Source: Veillonella caviae
GTDB lineage: Bacteria; Bacillota; Negativicutes; Veillonellales; Veillonellaceae
NCBI RefSeq assembly: GCF_003992125.1
Contig: NZ_RQUY01000012.1
Coordinates: forward strand, 1-64,000
Direction: 5' to 3'
Length of the DNA: 64,000 nt
A model generated the notes under the pieces. It made no database searches and had not been told where the DNA came from. It saw only the letters and a list, made by a program, of their open reading frames with translations. Each line of letters begins with the position of its first letter. Positions within the stretch are counted from its first letter, which is position 1. This document shows, piece after piece, positions 1 through 8,810 of the stretch. Both the position numbers and the translations under genes were made by a program.

Positions 1-19
1 TGGAATGAGCTACATATGT

Positions 20-562
20 CTACAAATTTTCCAACTTATTGGGATTAGTCACACACACTTTTTGTCCTATAACCCTAAATTGCTTTGGTTTCGTACCTGT
101 TTTAGCAGCTTTTGTATCTTCTTTCCATTTTTTTTCAAAATAAGAGTGATATTTTTTTGGGACTTCTTCTGGTGTTACTGTTTTGTAGAAGAGTGCTGTG
201 CCACGACGTTGGGCTTCTTCGTAATACCATGTTTTGAAATTAAGCATTTCTAAACGCTTTTTGAGGTTTTCGATTTCTTTAATTACTCGGTCTCGTTGGT
301 TGCGGATAATATGCAATCTATCGTCAATACGACTATCGCCTTCTACACAACAGTCGATGAAGTGCTTGATTTCTTTGATAGGCATACCTGTATTTTTGAG
401 GCAGTCAATAATAAGTAGCCATTCCATGTCTTCATCGCGGAACATACGAATGCCCCCTTCAGAGCGTTCCACAAAGGGGAGTAGCCCTTCTTTGTCATAA
501 TAGCGAATTGTAGAGGCTGCTACATTCATTTTCTTGGCGATTTCGCCTACTGTATATACCAT
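20..562 (-). CDS. MerR-family transcriptional regulator, AdhR-like
   Basis: A 180-residue regulator. The N-terminal winged helix-turn-helix (residues 1-70) starts MVYTVGEIAKKMNVAASTIR and continues with RYYDKEGLLP, the classical MerR signature. A long dimerisation helix rich in E, K and R follows (about 75-125), then a basic C-terminal tail. No cysteine pair of the metal-sensing type stands out. The general plan resembles the aldehyde/electrophile-responsive AdhR branch; this is my inference from memory of the family. It is transcribed away from the DXS-like gene at 876, whose promoter (765-795) has MerR-type geometry, so that gene is the obvious target. The stop codon lies at 20-22. A strong AAAGGAGAT ribosome site precedes the start on the minus strand. 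Confidence 0.88.
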   Translation of the reverse strand: MVYTVGEIAKKMNVAASTIRYYDKEGLLPFVERSEGGIRMFRDEDMEWLLIIDCLKNTGMPIKEIKHFIDCCVEGDSRIDDRLHIIRNQRDRVIKEIENLKKRLEMLNFKTWYYEEAQRRGTALFYKTVTPEEVPKKYHSYFEKKWKEDTKAAKTGTKPKQFRVIGQKVCVTNPNKLENL

Positions 563-875
563 AGTATCTCCTTTATAAATGTGTTATTAGTATATGTGGG
601 TAATTTATGTGTTATTAGTTTGTGAGGTTATATATGCATTATCACTATATACGAGGTGTTAGGCCTAGGTTTCGTGTACTTGGTGTATATAGTAACTAGA
701 TACATATGATATAGATATGAGTTTTAATAATATTTTACTATAGGAAAAAGTTGAATTAAAACCATTGACTTAAATCTAACTTTAAGTTATAGAATATAAA
801 CATACTTGAAGTAAGAAAAGTATAACATGCTTATGTATAGAGTTCAATGAGAATTAATATATCAAAGGAGTTATT
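563..875. other. Divergent intergenic region between MerR gene and DXS-like gene
   Basis: This 313-base AT-rich gap has no ORF that I would call a gene. It holds the MerR-type promoter at 765-795 (separate entry) and a 13-bp direct repeat, ATGTGTTATTAGT, at 579-591 and 607-619, close to the start of the MerR gene. The repeat is spaced 28 bp start to start, so the copies lie near the same face of the helix only if about 10.5 bp per turn is only roughly kept. It may be part of the MerR gene's own control region. Confidence 0.5.
765..795 (+). promoter_or_regulatory. MerR-type promoter with dyad in 19-bp spacer
   Basis: The -35 element TTGACT (765-770) and the -10 element TAGAAT (790-795) are separated by 19 bp, not the usual 17. 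A perfect inverted repeat lies across the spacer: ACTTAAA (768-774) and TTTAAGT (781-787), with 6 bp between the arms. Over-long spacers with a central dyad are the hallmark of promoters activated by MerR proteins through DNA untwisting. The adjacent divergent gene encodes such a protein. The promoter points at the DXS-like gene at 876. Confidence 0.75.
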
Positions 876-2630
876 ATGAAATTAATTGATGTTACATCCC
901 CTGCGGATATTAAAAATCTTTCCTTAGAAGAATTACAAGATTTGACAACACAAGCTCGTCAAGCGTTGATGACAAAGGTGTCTGAACACGGCGGACATTT
1001 TGGACCACCAATGGGCGTTGCAGAGATGATTGTAGCCCTTCATTATGTATTCAATTCGCCAGTAGATAAAATTGTATATGACGTATCTCACCAATCTTAT
1101 GTTCACAAAATGCTTACCGGTCGTGCATTAGCATTCCTTGATCATGATCATTATGATGATGTCACTGGTTATACTGATCCTAGTGAAAGTGAACATGATT
1201 TCTTTAATATCGGCCATACATCTACATCTATTTCCTTAGCATCAGGCCTTGCTACTGGTCGAGATTTGAAAGGGGATACAGAAAATATCATCGCTATTAT
1301 TGGTGATGGCTCTTTATCCGGTGGTGAAGCGTTTGAAGGCTTTGACTATGTGGCTACATTGAATAGCAATTTTATTGCTATCGTAAATGACAATGATCAA
1401 TCTATTGCTGAAAATCATGGTGGCTTGTATACAGGTCTTCGTCAGTTGCGAGAAACGAATGGCGAAAGCCCTAACAATATCTTCAAAGCGATGGGATTGG
1501 ATTATAGATTTGTTGCAGACGGCAATGATTTAGAAACATTAATCAATGTATTTAAAGAAGTAAAAGATATTGAGCATCCAATTGTATTACACATTGTTAC
1601 ACAAAAAGGTAAAGGCTATAAAATCGCAGAAGAAAACAAAGAACAATTTCATTGGTCTATGCCTTTTGATTTAGCGACTGGCAAACTAAAAGTAGAAAAT
1701 AATGGTCCTAGTTATGCAGGGAAATTGGCCGATTATTTGATGGAACAAATCAAAGCAGACCCTACAGTTGTAGCTATCAACGCTGGTACACCAAGCGGTT
1801 TTGCTATGATGGAAGAGTGGCGCAAAGAAGCTGGTCGTCAATACATTGATGTTGGCATTGCAGAAGAACATGCGGTGGCTATGGCTTCTGGTATCGCTAA
1901 AAACGGGGGTAAACCTGTATTTAGTGTATTCAGTACATTCTTGCAACGGACATACGATCAGCTGGTACAAGATTTGTGCGTGAATAACAATAGCGCGGTT
2001 ATTTTGAACCATTATGCATCCGTATACGGTTTGAATGATGTAACCCATTTGGGCTTCTTTGATATTCCAATGTTAACTAATATACCAAACCTTGTGTATT
2101 TGGCACCAACGAACTACGAAGAATTGATAGCTATGACTCATTATGCAGTTCATCAAAATGAACATCCAATCGCTATCCGTGTGCCAGTAGGCCCATTCAT
2201 CTCTACAGGTCTTGAAGATACCACTGATTACAGCGAAATAAATAAATCTAAAATAACTCGTGAAGGTTCTAAAATTGCATTACTTGGCTTAGGTAATTTT
2301 TATCATATGGCTAACGAAGTAGCTGATGAATTGGCTAAACAAGGCATCGAAGCAACCGTGGTGAACGGTGTATTCGCATCTGGTATTGACAAAGAATTGC
2401 TTGAAGGTTTGAAAGCTAATCACTCTGTTGTGTTTACATTAGAAGATGGTGTTATCGAAGGTGGTTGGGGTGAACGCATTGCAAGCTTCTATGGCCCTTC
2501 TCATATGAAAGTGAAAAACTATGGTATTGCAAAAGAATTCCACGATCGTTACAACCCTGCTGAATTGTTGAAACAAAACGGCACGTCTGTAGAACAAATC
2601 GTAGCTGATGCAGTGGCTATGGTGAAATAA
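876..2630 (+). CDS. DXS-like thiamine-diphosphate enzyme (divergent 1-deoxyxylulose-5-phosphate synthase paralogue)
   Basis: 584 residues, shorter than the usual DXS (about 620). The transketolase-like fold is clear: HFGPPMGVAEM near the N-terminus, IGHTSTSIS, the thiamine-diphosphate/Mg motif GDGSLSGGEAFEG...NDND, and the catalytic-glutamate region GIAEEHAVAMASG (about 328-340). Two features differ from canonical DXS as I know it. The segment after the TPP motif is shortened. The DRAG substrate-phosphate motif is replaced by NHYAS (about 378-382), although THLG and the later IRVP arginine remain. The gene could be a true DXS or a paralogue with another ketoacid/aldehyde pair. The MerR-type promoter upstream suggests inducible rather than housekeeping expression. 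Ribosome site AAAGGAG precedes the ATG. Confidence 0.75.
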   Translation: MKLIDVTSPADIKNLSLEELQDLTTQARQALMTKVSEHGGHFGPPMGVAEMIVALHYVFNSPVDKIVYDVSHQSYVHKMLTGRALAFLDHDHYDDVTGYTDPSESEHDFFNIGHTSTSISLASGLATGRDLKGDTENIIAIIGDGSLSGGEAFEGFDYVATLNSNFIAIVNDNDQSIAENHGGLYTGLRQLRETNGESPNNIFKAMGLDYRFVADGNDLETLINVFKEVKDIEHPIVLHIVTQKGKGYKIAEENKEQFHWSMPFDLATGKLKVENNGPSYAGKLADYLMEQIKADPTVVAINAGTPSGFAMMEEWRKEAGRQYIDVGIAEEHAVAMASGIAKNGGKPVFSVFSTFLQRTYDQLVQDLCVNNNSAVILNHYASVYGLNDVTHLGFFDIPMLTNIPNLVYLAPTNYEELIAMTHYAVHQNEHPIAIRVPVGPFISTGLEDTTDYSEINKSKITREGSKIALLGLGNFYHMANEVADELAKQGIEATVVNGVFASGIDKELLEGLKANHSVVFTLEDGVIEGGWGERIASFYGPSHMKVKNYGIAKEFHDRYNPAELLKQNGTSVEQIVADAVAMVK

Positions 2631-2907
2631 TTTCCCTAGGAAATTCCATACTATATCAATAATGTTGAGAGATACTATTGTTAATATATAATCCCCGAGG
2701 GATGGTAGTTGTATGGTGGCAAACCCAATTCATATCTAATATTCAAAGAGTAGAGCATTGATGGGCACATTGATGCTCTGTTCTTGGTGATTCTTTCAGA
2801 AGCTATACTATAAAATTTAGAACAATTATTATATAATAGATAACAGTACACTAAAAAGTAATATTGTATGATGTGAGTTATAGTCTGTTTAAGGGAGATT
2901 AGAAATA

Positions 2908-3597
2908 GTGAAACGAATTGTGTCTGTAGTATTAGGCATTGCAGTTCTAAGCGGTAGTTATGTGTTGGCCGCATATGATGTAAAGGAGCCGATTACGAAA
3001 AATACACCATCTATTTCAGAGTTAAATGCCTATGTGCCAAAGGAGCTTAACGATCGTCAAAAGGATTTGGTTGATATTGGTCGTTTTACTGCTGCTGGTG
3101 ATCAAGAGGCGTTGCGTGAGACCATCGCATCTGCTATTGAAAGAGGCACATTAACGCCTACAGAAATTAGCATTGCTATTCGTCAATTGTATGCTGCAGC
3201 AGGGTTAAAGCAAATGAAAGCAGCCCTAGCTACATTTGAGCAATTGCGCGAAGAACGTCCTGAATTTGGTGTTGACTATGATAAATTTATTCCTAAACGT
3301 ATTGGTCTCAGTAGATTGTTTAGCGATGGCAATAGTAGTGCAGTGGTGACAACCGGTAAGAGTGATGATTCCCAAGAAGTGGTGAAATATAATACATTCC
3401 GTATTAAAAAACCAAAACCACGAAACCGCAATCATTCTCGTCTTGATAAATTAGATAAACAACTAGTAGAAGCGGCGGCAGTGGGGACGCGGTCAGGTAA
3501 TACCAATGTTGTATTTGATTCTTCTAAGAAGAGCCTTGCAGAACTTGGTCTTAATCCACAACAAATTAAATATTTGGAAAATATGCTCAACAATTAA
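2908..3597 (+). CDS. Hypothetical exported protein
   Basis: 229 residues, not recognised. It begins MKRIVSVVLGIAVLSGSYVL and then AAYD, a clean Sec signal peptide with likely cleavage near residue 22. The middle part (about 45-120) looks helical, and the basic stretch FRIKKPKPRNRNHSRLDKLD (about 160-180) is striking. The C-terminus SLAELGLNPQQIKYLENML resembles a short amphipathic helix. The start is GTG with GGGAGA upstream. It stands alone between the DXS-like gene and trmB and has its own terminator. It is probably periplasmic; function unknown. Confidence 0.7.
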   Translation: MKRIVSVVLGIAVLSGSYVLAAYDVKEPITKNTPSISELNAYVPKELNDRQKDLVDIGRFTAAGDQEALRETIASAIERGTLTPTEISIAIRQLYAAAGLKQMKAALATFEQLREERPEFGVDYDKFIPKRIGLSRLFSDGNSSAVVTTGKSDDSQEVVKYNTFRIKKPKPRNRNHSRLDKLDKQLVEAAAVGTRSGNTNVVFDSSKKSLAELGLNPQQIKYLENMLNN

Positions 3598-3604
3598 CAA
3601 GAAG

Positions 3605-3640
3605 GCTCATGCATCTAGAGTGCATGAGCTTTTGTTATTG
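3605..3640 (+). terminator. Intrinsic terminator after exported-protein gene
   Basis: GCTCATGCA (3605-3613) pairs perfectly with TGCATGAGC (3621-3629) around a 7-nt loop. A T-rich tract follows. It lies 8 nt past the stop codon. Confidence 0.85.
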
Positions 3641-3722
3641 ACCTACCTTTTTCGTTTTTCTATAATAATAAGGATAGATAAAAGCTAAAATTAAAACTTT
3701 TATAAAAGAAAGATAAGGAGTT

Positions 3723-4379
3723 ATGATGCGTCTTCGTAGAAAGCCGTGGATTGATGAAGCCATCCACGAATATGATTCACATATTATTTTATCCGGTCAA
3801 GAGGATTATAAGGGAAAATGGCGAGAAGCATTTGCGCATCCTGAACGGCCTCTCTATATGGAATTAGGTACTGGTAAGGGCCGTTTCATTGCAGGTATGT
3901 CCGAGAAATATCCAGATGCCAACTTCGTTGGCTTTGAAGTACAAATCGGTGTTATTTATTATGCGGCACAAAAGATTTTTGAAGGGGAGAGAGATAATGC
4001 GAAGGTATCCCTATTCGATATTGCTGGCATTGAGGATATTGTAGCACCTGGCGAGGTAGACAGATTTTATATCAATTTCTGCGATCCTTGGCCTAAGGCA
4101 AAACATGCAAAACGCCGTTTAACATATCACACATTCCTCGATCGTTATGCGCGTCTTTTGAAAGATGGTGGAGAGGTGCATTTCAAAACTGACAATGAAG
4201 GTTTGTTTATGTTTTCCCTCGAAGAATTCCAAAATTGCGGTTGGGAGCTGAAAAATGTAACTTATGATTTACATAGTACGGATTTGCCAAATGTAAAAAC
4301 AGAATATGAAGAGAAGTTTAGTGCCAAAGGTCAACCAATTTTCCGATTAGAAGCGGTAAAACCTACTAAGGAGGCCTAA
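3723..4379 (+). CDS. trmB: tRNA (guanine-N7-)-methyltransferase
   Basis: 218 residues, normal family length. It transfers a methyl group from SAM to G46 of many tRNAs in the cytosol. Visible motifs are the SAM-binding MELGTGKGRF (about 43-52), NFVGFEVQ, FYINFCDPWPKAKHAKRRL (the TrmB signature, DPWPKxxHxKRR) and HFKTDNEGL. Both ATG 3723 and ATG 3726 are possible; AAGGAG at 3715-3720 fits either. The next gene, the SEDS protein, starts one base after the stop, so the two are probably co-transcribed. Confidence 0.95.
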   Translation: MMRLRRKPWIDEAIHEYDSHIILSGQEDYKGKWREAFAHPERPLYMELGTGKGRFIAGMSEKYPDANFVGFEVQIGVIYYAAQKIFEGERDNAKVSLFDIAGIEDIVAPGEVDRFYINFCDPWPKAKHAKRRLTYHTFLDRYARLLKDGGEVHFKTDNEGLFMFSLEEFQNCGWELKNVTYDLHSTDLPNVKTEYEEKFSAKGQPIFRLEAVKPTKEA

Positions 4380-4380
4380 A

Positions 4381-5709
4381 ATGGAAGAAAAGGGGGCGCG
4401 CCGGCAGGTGTTCAAAAATGATTTGCAAGGCATGCTCTTGCCAGTGTTTATCATTTCTATTATTGGTAGTTTTAATATTTTTAGTGCTACTTATGTGGAT
4501 TCTATTACTAATGATGCGGGATTGTTAGGCTATTTTCCAAAACATTTATTGTTCTTGGGATTATCGGTCTTTGTAGGCGGGCTGTTGTATCGATTTGATT
4601 ATCGGAAATTGCAGAAACGCCATATATTGCAACGTATTATGATAGCAACATTAGCCAGCTTAGTGCTAGTTCTTTTGGTTGGTAGCGTTGTCAATGGTGC
4701 ACGGCGGTGGATTCCAGTGGGGGCTTTTTCTGTACAGCCTTCTGAGTTTGCTAAATTAGCCGCTATCATTTGGACGGCTGCTAAAATTGCAGAAAAACCG
4801 TGGAAGAATCCTAAATTTAAATCCTTGTTAGAGCCTATTCGCGGGGCCACTATGGCAGATGTGCTGAAAGGATATTTTAAGGAACGTGGTAAATACATGT
4901 TTACCACGTTAGTATGGCCCACCATTTTTGCAGTACTTATTATGAAGCAACCTGATATGGGCACAGCGGTTTTGACGGTAGGTTTTTCATATTTGCTCAT
5001 ATTTCTAGCGGGATTTGATAAAGTGTTTTTCTCTGCTAGTCTTATCATTGCTGGGGTAGGTGGATTCATTCTAGCTAAATCTGAAGATTATAGGTGGGCT
5101 CGCGTTATGTCTTGGCTTGATCCTTGGTCGCAAGCTCGTGATTCTGGGTATCAAACAGTACAAGGTCTCTTGGCGGTCGGTTCAGGAGGTTTATTGGGTC
5201 AAGGATTCCTTAATGGTACGTCGAAATATTTTTATCTTCCAGAGGCACATACTGATTTTGCATTTGCCGTATGGGCTCAAGAAATGGGGCTTGTCGGTGC
5301 GTTAGCAGTAATATTTTTCATAGCTATGTTTACTTATTTTGGATTCCGCATTGCTAACAAGGCGCGTGATGAATTCGGTAAATGGTTGGCTATCGGTATT
5401 ACCGTTTTGATTAGTGGGCAAGCATTTTTTAATATCGCTATGGTATGTGGAATGTTGCCTGTTACGGGGGTACCGTTGCCATTTATCAGTTATGGTGGTT
5501 CATCACTATTGATGAATTATATGGCTATCGGCATTTTGGCAAATATTGCACGTCGTAGTGTAGAAGGTGTAAAAAACATTGGTACAAAAGAACTATTGCC
5601 ATCACTTCGAGAAGAAACACAAAGTCGTTTTAAACCAGAACGGCAGGTGGAACCGAAAATGCCTGGTCGTTTTGTGCCACCACCATCGAAACGTGTAACG
5701 CCATCATAG
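4381..5709 (+). CDS. ftsW: FtsW/RodA/SpoVE-family SEDS peptidoglycan glycosyltransferase
   Basis: 442 residues with about 10 hydrophobic segments. SEDS signatures are present: RRWIPVGAFSVQPSEFAKLA, KQPDMGTA, GSGGLLGQG, LPEAHTDFAFAV and GVPLPFISYGGSSLL. The LPEAHTDF and PFISYGG spellings fit FtsW somewhat better than RodA, so the symbol is a judgement. Against the usual 370-400 residues it carries about 35 extra residues between the PSEFAKLA helix and the QPDMGTA segment (about 140-180) and a basic, proline-rich C-terminal tail from about 400. It polymerises glycan strands from lipid II with a partner class B PBP, which is not in this window. Confidence 0.88.
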   Translation: MEEKGARRQVFKNDLQGMLLPVFIISIIGSFNIFSATYVDSITNDAGLLGYFPKHLLFLGLSVFVGGLLYRFDYRKLQKRHILQRIMIATLASLVLVLLVGSVVNGARRWIPVGAFSVQPSEFAKLAAIIWTAAKIAEKPWKNPKFKSLLEPIRGATMADVLKGYFKERGKYMFTTLVWPTIFAVLIMKQPDMGTAVLTVGFSYLLIFLAGFDKVFFSASLIIAGVGGFILAKSEDYRWARVMSWLDPWSQARDSGYQTVQGLLAVGSGGLLGQGFLNGTSKYFYLPEAHTDFAFAVWAQEMGLVGALAVIFFIAMFTYFGFRIANKARDEFGKWLAIGITVLISGQAFFNIAMVCGMLPVTGVPLPFISYGGSSLLMNYMAIGILANIARRSVEGVKNIGTKELLPSLREETQSRFKPERQVEPKMPGRFVPPPSKRVTPS

Positions 5710-5830
5710 TATGGGTGTATTATACTTATGGTGTATTCTTGGCGTGAATGGTGTGTTCATCGTTCTCGAATGATAAGGTACATTGTGCTGTAGTGATTTT
5801 ATTTACTATGACGTATATGGGAGGGATAAA

Positions 5831-7114
5831 ATGAAAGATTATATTGATATTCAAGAGCGTCCATCATGGGGGCAAATGTTACCGCTTAGTTTTCAACACT
5901 TATTTGCTATGTTTGGTTCCACTGTATTAGTACCGTATTTGTTGAAAGTAGATCCTGCTACGGCTTTATTTATGAATGGTATCGGTACACTGTTATACCT
6001 TTTGGTATGTAAAGGTAAAATCCCTGCATACCTTGGTTCTAGCTTTGCTTTCATCGCTCCTGTAGGTGCTGTATTATCTGCAGGCCTTGGCTATGAAGCG
6101 GCAAAGGGGGCCTTCGTTGTGTTTGGTTTATCCTTTGTGTTGTTATCGATTCTAGTGAAATATATTGGTATCGGTTGGATTGATAAATTATTTCCACCTG
6201 CTGCGATGGGCGCTATTGTTGCGATTATCGGCTTGGAACTCGCTCCTGTGGCGATGAGCATGTCCGGGCTTATTGGTGACCAAAATCTTGGCATGTCACA
6301 TCATCAAGCTATCATTATCTCTATGTTTTCCTTAGTTGTTACATTACTCGGTACTGTTGTATTCCGTGGTTTCTTAGCGGTTATTCCTGTTCTTATCGGT
6401 GTCGTAGCCGGCTATATATTATCAGCTATTATGGGCGTAGTTGATTTTTCTGGCGTAGAGTCTGCACCATGGTTCTCATTGCCACAATTCTATGGTATGC
6501 CTATTTTTGATATTAATGCTATTATTATGATTATGCCTGCTTTGTTTGTTGTGTTTGCTGAACATGTAGGTCATTTAGTGGTAACTAGCAATATTGTGGG
6601 CAAAGATTTGATGAAAGAGCCAGGTTTGCAACGATCCTTATTGGGCGATGGTTTGGCTAATGTATTGTCTGGTTTCTTCGGCGCTACACCAAATACCACA
6701 TATGGTGAAAATATTGGTGTATTGGCAATCACTCGTTGTTTTAGTGTGTGGGTTATCGGTGGTGCTGCAGTACTCGCCATGATTGTATCTTTTGTCGGCA
6801 AGGTGGCAGCCCTCATTCACGCTATCCCAGTACCTGTTATGGGTGGTGTATCTATTCTCTTATTCGGTATCATTGCCGCCTCTGGCTTACGTATGCTCGT
6901 TGAACGTAAGGTTGATTATACAAATCCTGTTAATATGATTCTTACCTCTGTTATCTTAGTAGTCGGATTGAGTGGCGCAGAACTTGTTATTGGGCCTGTT
7001 GTGTTGAAAGGTATGGGCCTTGCCACTGTAGTGGGTATGGTGATGAGTATTGTACTTCTTGTTTTGCAAAAAACAGGTATTGGTAATGATCAATTGAAAA
7101 AAACAGAAATATAA
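5831..7114 (+). CDS. uraA: Uracil permease (NCS2 nucleobase:cation symporter)
   Basis: 427 residues from ATG 5831. An in-frame start at 5783 exists, but GGGAGGG lies just before 5831 and NCS2 proteins normally open as MKDYIDIQERPSWGQMLPLS does here. Family marks are QHLFAMFGSTVLVPYLL near the N-terminus, the substrate-region segment PALFVVFAEHVGHLVV (E and H, about 250-265) and the FFGATPNTTYGENIGV motif typical of uracil rather than xanthine carriers. It has about 12-14 transmembrane segments in the inner membrane. It is a single-gene unit with hairpins downstream. No PyrR-type attenuator was recognised in the leader. Confidence 0.93.
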   Translation: MKDYIDIQERPSWGQMLPLSFQHLFAMFGSTVLVPYLLKVDPATALFMNGIGTLLYLLVCKGKIPAYLGSSFAFIAPVGAVLSAGLGYEAAKGAFVVFGLSFVLLSILVKYIGIGWIDKLFPPAAMGAIVAIIGLELAPVAMSMSGLIGDQNLGMSHHQAIIISMFSLVVTLLGTVVFRGFLAVIPVLIGVVAGYILSAIMGVVDFSGVESAPWFSLPQFYGMPIFDINAIIMIMPALFVVFAEHVGHLVVTSNIVGKDLMKEPGLQRSLLGDGLANVLSGFFGATPNTTYGENIGVLAITRCFSVWVIGGAAVLAMIVSFVGKVAALIHAIPVPVMGGVSILLFGIIAASGLRMLVERKVDYTNPVNMILTSVILVVGLSGAELVIGPVVLKGMGLATVVGMVMSIVLLVLQKTGIGNDQLKKTEI

Positions 7115-7127
7115 GCATCTCCTGCAT

Positions 7128-7169
7128 AGAATTATAAATGGATAGTTATTCCGTATATTTTATAATTCT
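7128..7169 (+). repeat. 11-bp inverted repeat downstream of uracil permease
   Basis: AGAATTATAAA (7128-7138) and TTTATAATTCT (7159-7169) form a perfect AT-rich hairpin with a 20-nt loop, 13 nt after the stop codon. It precedes the stronger GC-rich terminator at 7214. It may be a 3'-end stability element or a secondary terminator. Confidence 0.5.
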
Positions 7170-7213
7170 ATTGAAAGATAGCATAGGTATATCAATATTG
7201 TATGAGATTATAG

Positions 7214-7244
7214 AACGCGTAGCTTTCGGGCTACGCGTTTTTTT
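7214..7244 (+). terminator. Intrinsic terminator of uracil permease unit
   Basis: AACGCGTAG (7214-7222) pairs with CTACGCGTT (7231-7239), with an 8-nt loop containing TTCGGG and a run of T after the stem. Confidence 0.9.
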
Positions 7245-7335
7245 AAAGGCAATATGGTCACTAGTAAAAAACAAATGTCTATTGTATAATATATTGTATA
7301 AAATATAATGCAATATAATAAGGGAGGAGGTACAT

Positions 7336-7800
7336 ATGGATTCTATTTTCTGGCTTGTCATTGGCATTCTATTGATGGCTGTAGAATTAGTGATTCCAGG
7401 TGGTATTGTAGGACTTATTGGTTACTGCTTATTTATGTGGGGTGTGTTTACTGGACTTGGTGGTGGAGATATAGCAACATATGCTGTTCTAGGGAGCACC
7501 ATTGTGTTACTACTATTATTAGTTACCTTTTTTAATCATTTTTCCAAGACTTGGATTGGTAAATTATTTACCCTCGGACAACGGTCTACAACGAAACAAG
7601 GGTATGTATCGAATGATGTACAAAGCGATTTACAGGGTAAGATTGGAGTGGCTCATACGCCACTAAGACCAGCTGGTATTGCACGCATCGATGATATGCT
7701 AATAGATGTTGTAACAGAAGGTGATTTTATTGATGCTGGTGCTACTATCGTAGTCGTTCGTGTCATAGGCAGCCGAAATATTGTGCGCCAACAATTTTAA
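7336..7800 (+). CDS. NfeD-like membrane protein (short form)
   Basis: 154 residues. Two or three transmembrane segments fill the first 65 residues (FWLVIGILLMAVELVIPGG, then LIGYCLFMWGVFTGLGGG and TYAVLGSTIVLLLLLV). A C-terminal OB-fold domain follows (about 95-154: GKIGVAHTPLRPAGIARI, ending in GATIVVVRVIGSRNIVRQ). It lacks the ClpP-like protease domain of long NfeD proteins. NfeD proteins are typical partners of flotillins, and floA follows 45 bp downstream. A strong GGGAGGAGG site precedes the ATG. Confidence 0.9.
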   Translation: MDSIFWLVIGILLMAVELVIPGGIVGLIGYCLFMWGVFTGLGGGDIATYAVLGSTIVLLLLLVTFFNHFSKTWIGKLFTLGQRSTTKQGYVSNDVQSDLQGKIGVAHTPLRPAGIARIDDMLIDVVTEGDFIDAGATIVVVRVIGSRNIVRQQF

Positions 7801-7845
7801 GTATAATAAAGCTAGTATCTATGTGAATTTTAACAGGAGGAGATT

Positions 7846-8802
7846 ATGGATTTAGGAATTATTATATTGTTACCTGTCTTATTGGTAGGGGTTATGATTT
7901 TCTTGTATGTGGTGCCACTGGGCCTTTGGGTATCTGCGTTGGCAGCAGGAGTTAATGTAGGGATTTTTACCCTCGTTGGTATGCGTTTGCGCCGTGTAAA
8001 CCCATCTCAAATTGTTATGCCTTTGATTAAAGCTAATAAAGCGGGCCTCGATGTAGGGGTTAATCAATTAGAAGCCCATTACCTTGCTGGTGGCGACGTT
8101 GACCGCGTTGTAGATGCATTAATCGCCGCAGAGCGTGCATCTATTCCGTTGACTTTTGAACGTTCTGCGGCTATCGATCTTGCAGGTCGCGATGTGTTGG
8201 AAGCGGTTCAAATGTCTGTTAATCCTAAGGTGATTGAAACACCTATCATTTCTGCGGTTGCGAAAAATGGTATTGAATTGAAAGTACGTGCTCGTGTCAC
8301 TGTACGCGCTAACATCGACCGCCTCGTTGGTGGTGCTGGTGAAGCTACAATCATTGCTCGTGTTGGTGAAGGTATTGTAACTACAGTTGGTTCCAGTGAA
8401 GAACATACAGATGTGTTGGAAAATCCAGATCACATTTCTCGTACTGTATTGGGTAAAGGGCTTGATGCTGGTACTGCTTTTGAAATCTTGTCCATCGATA
8501 TTGCAGATGTTGATGTAGGGCGTAATATTGGTGCTCAATTACAAACAGATCAAGCAGAAGCGGATAAAAAAATCGCCCAAGCTCGCGCCGAAGAACGTCG
8601 TGCTATGGCTGTTGCTACAGAGCAGGAAATGCGTGCTAAAACACAAGATATGCAAGCAAAAGTTGTAGAAGCTCAAGCAGAAGTACCAAAAGCATTGGCT
8701 CAAGCCTTGCGGGATGGAAATTTAGGTGTTATGGATTACTATAATATGAATAATGTCTTAGCGGATACCAAAATGCGTGAAAATTTAGCAGATGGTGAAT
8801 AG
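7846..8802 (+). CDS. floA: Flotillin-like protein FloA
   Basis: 318 residues, matching the short bacterial flotillin FloA (YqfA family, UPF0365). An N-terminal hairpin membrane segment (about 5-45) is followed by [20 protein letters not shown], a SPFH-like domain, and a coiled-coil region rich in A, E, K and Q (about 225-285: [20 protein letters not shown]). The family scaffolds functional membrane microdomains and affects membrane fluidity and protein assembly. It lies between the nfeD-like gene and an anchored protein gene 8 bp downstream, the usual nfeD-floA order. Confidence 0.95.
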   Translation: MDLGIIILLPVLLVGVMIFLYVVPLGLWVSALAAGVNVGIFTLVGMRLRRVNPSQIVMPLIKANKAGLDVGVNQLEAHYLAGGDVDRVVDALIAAERASIPLTFERSAAIDLAGRDVLEAVQMSVNPKVIETPIISAVAKNGIELKVRARVTVRANIDRLVGGAGEATIIARVGEGIVTTVGSSEEHTDVLENPDHISRTVLGKGLDAGTAFEILSIDIADVDVGRNIGAQLQTDQAEADKKIAQARAEERRAMAVATEQEMRAKTQDMQAKVVEAQAEVPKALAQALRDGNLGVMDYYNMNNVLADTKMRENLADGE

Positions 8803-8810
8803 GAGGGGTT

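Noticed and set aside
1686-2048. 120-codon minus-strand ORF inside the DXS-like gene
   Set aside because: Antisense shadow of a clear coding gene; no ribosome site, and the protein lacks any recognisable pattern.
8119-8538. 139-codon minus-strand ORF inside floA
   Set aside because: Shadow ORF rich in Asn, Thr and Ser, produced by the reverse reading of floA codons.
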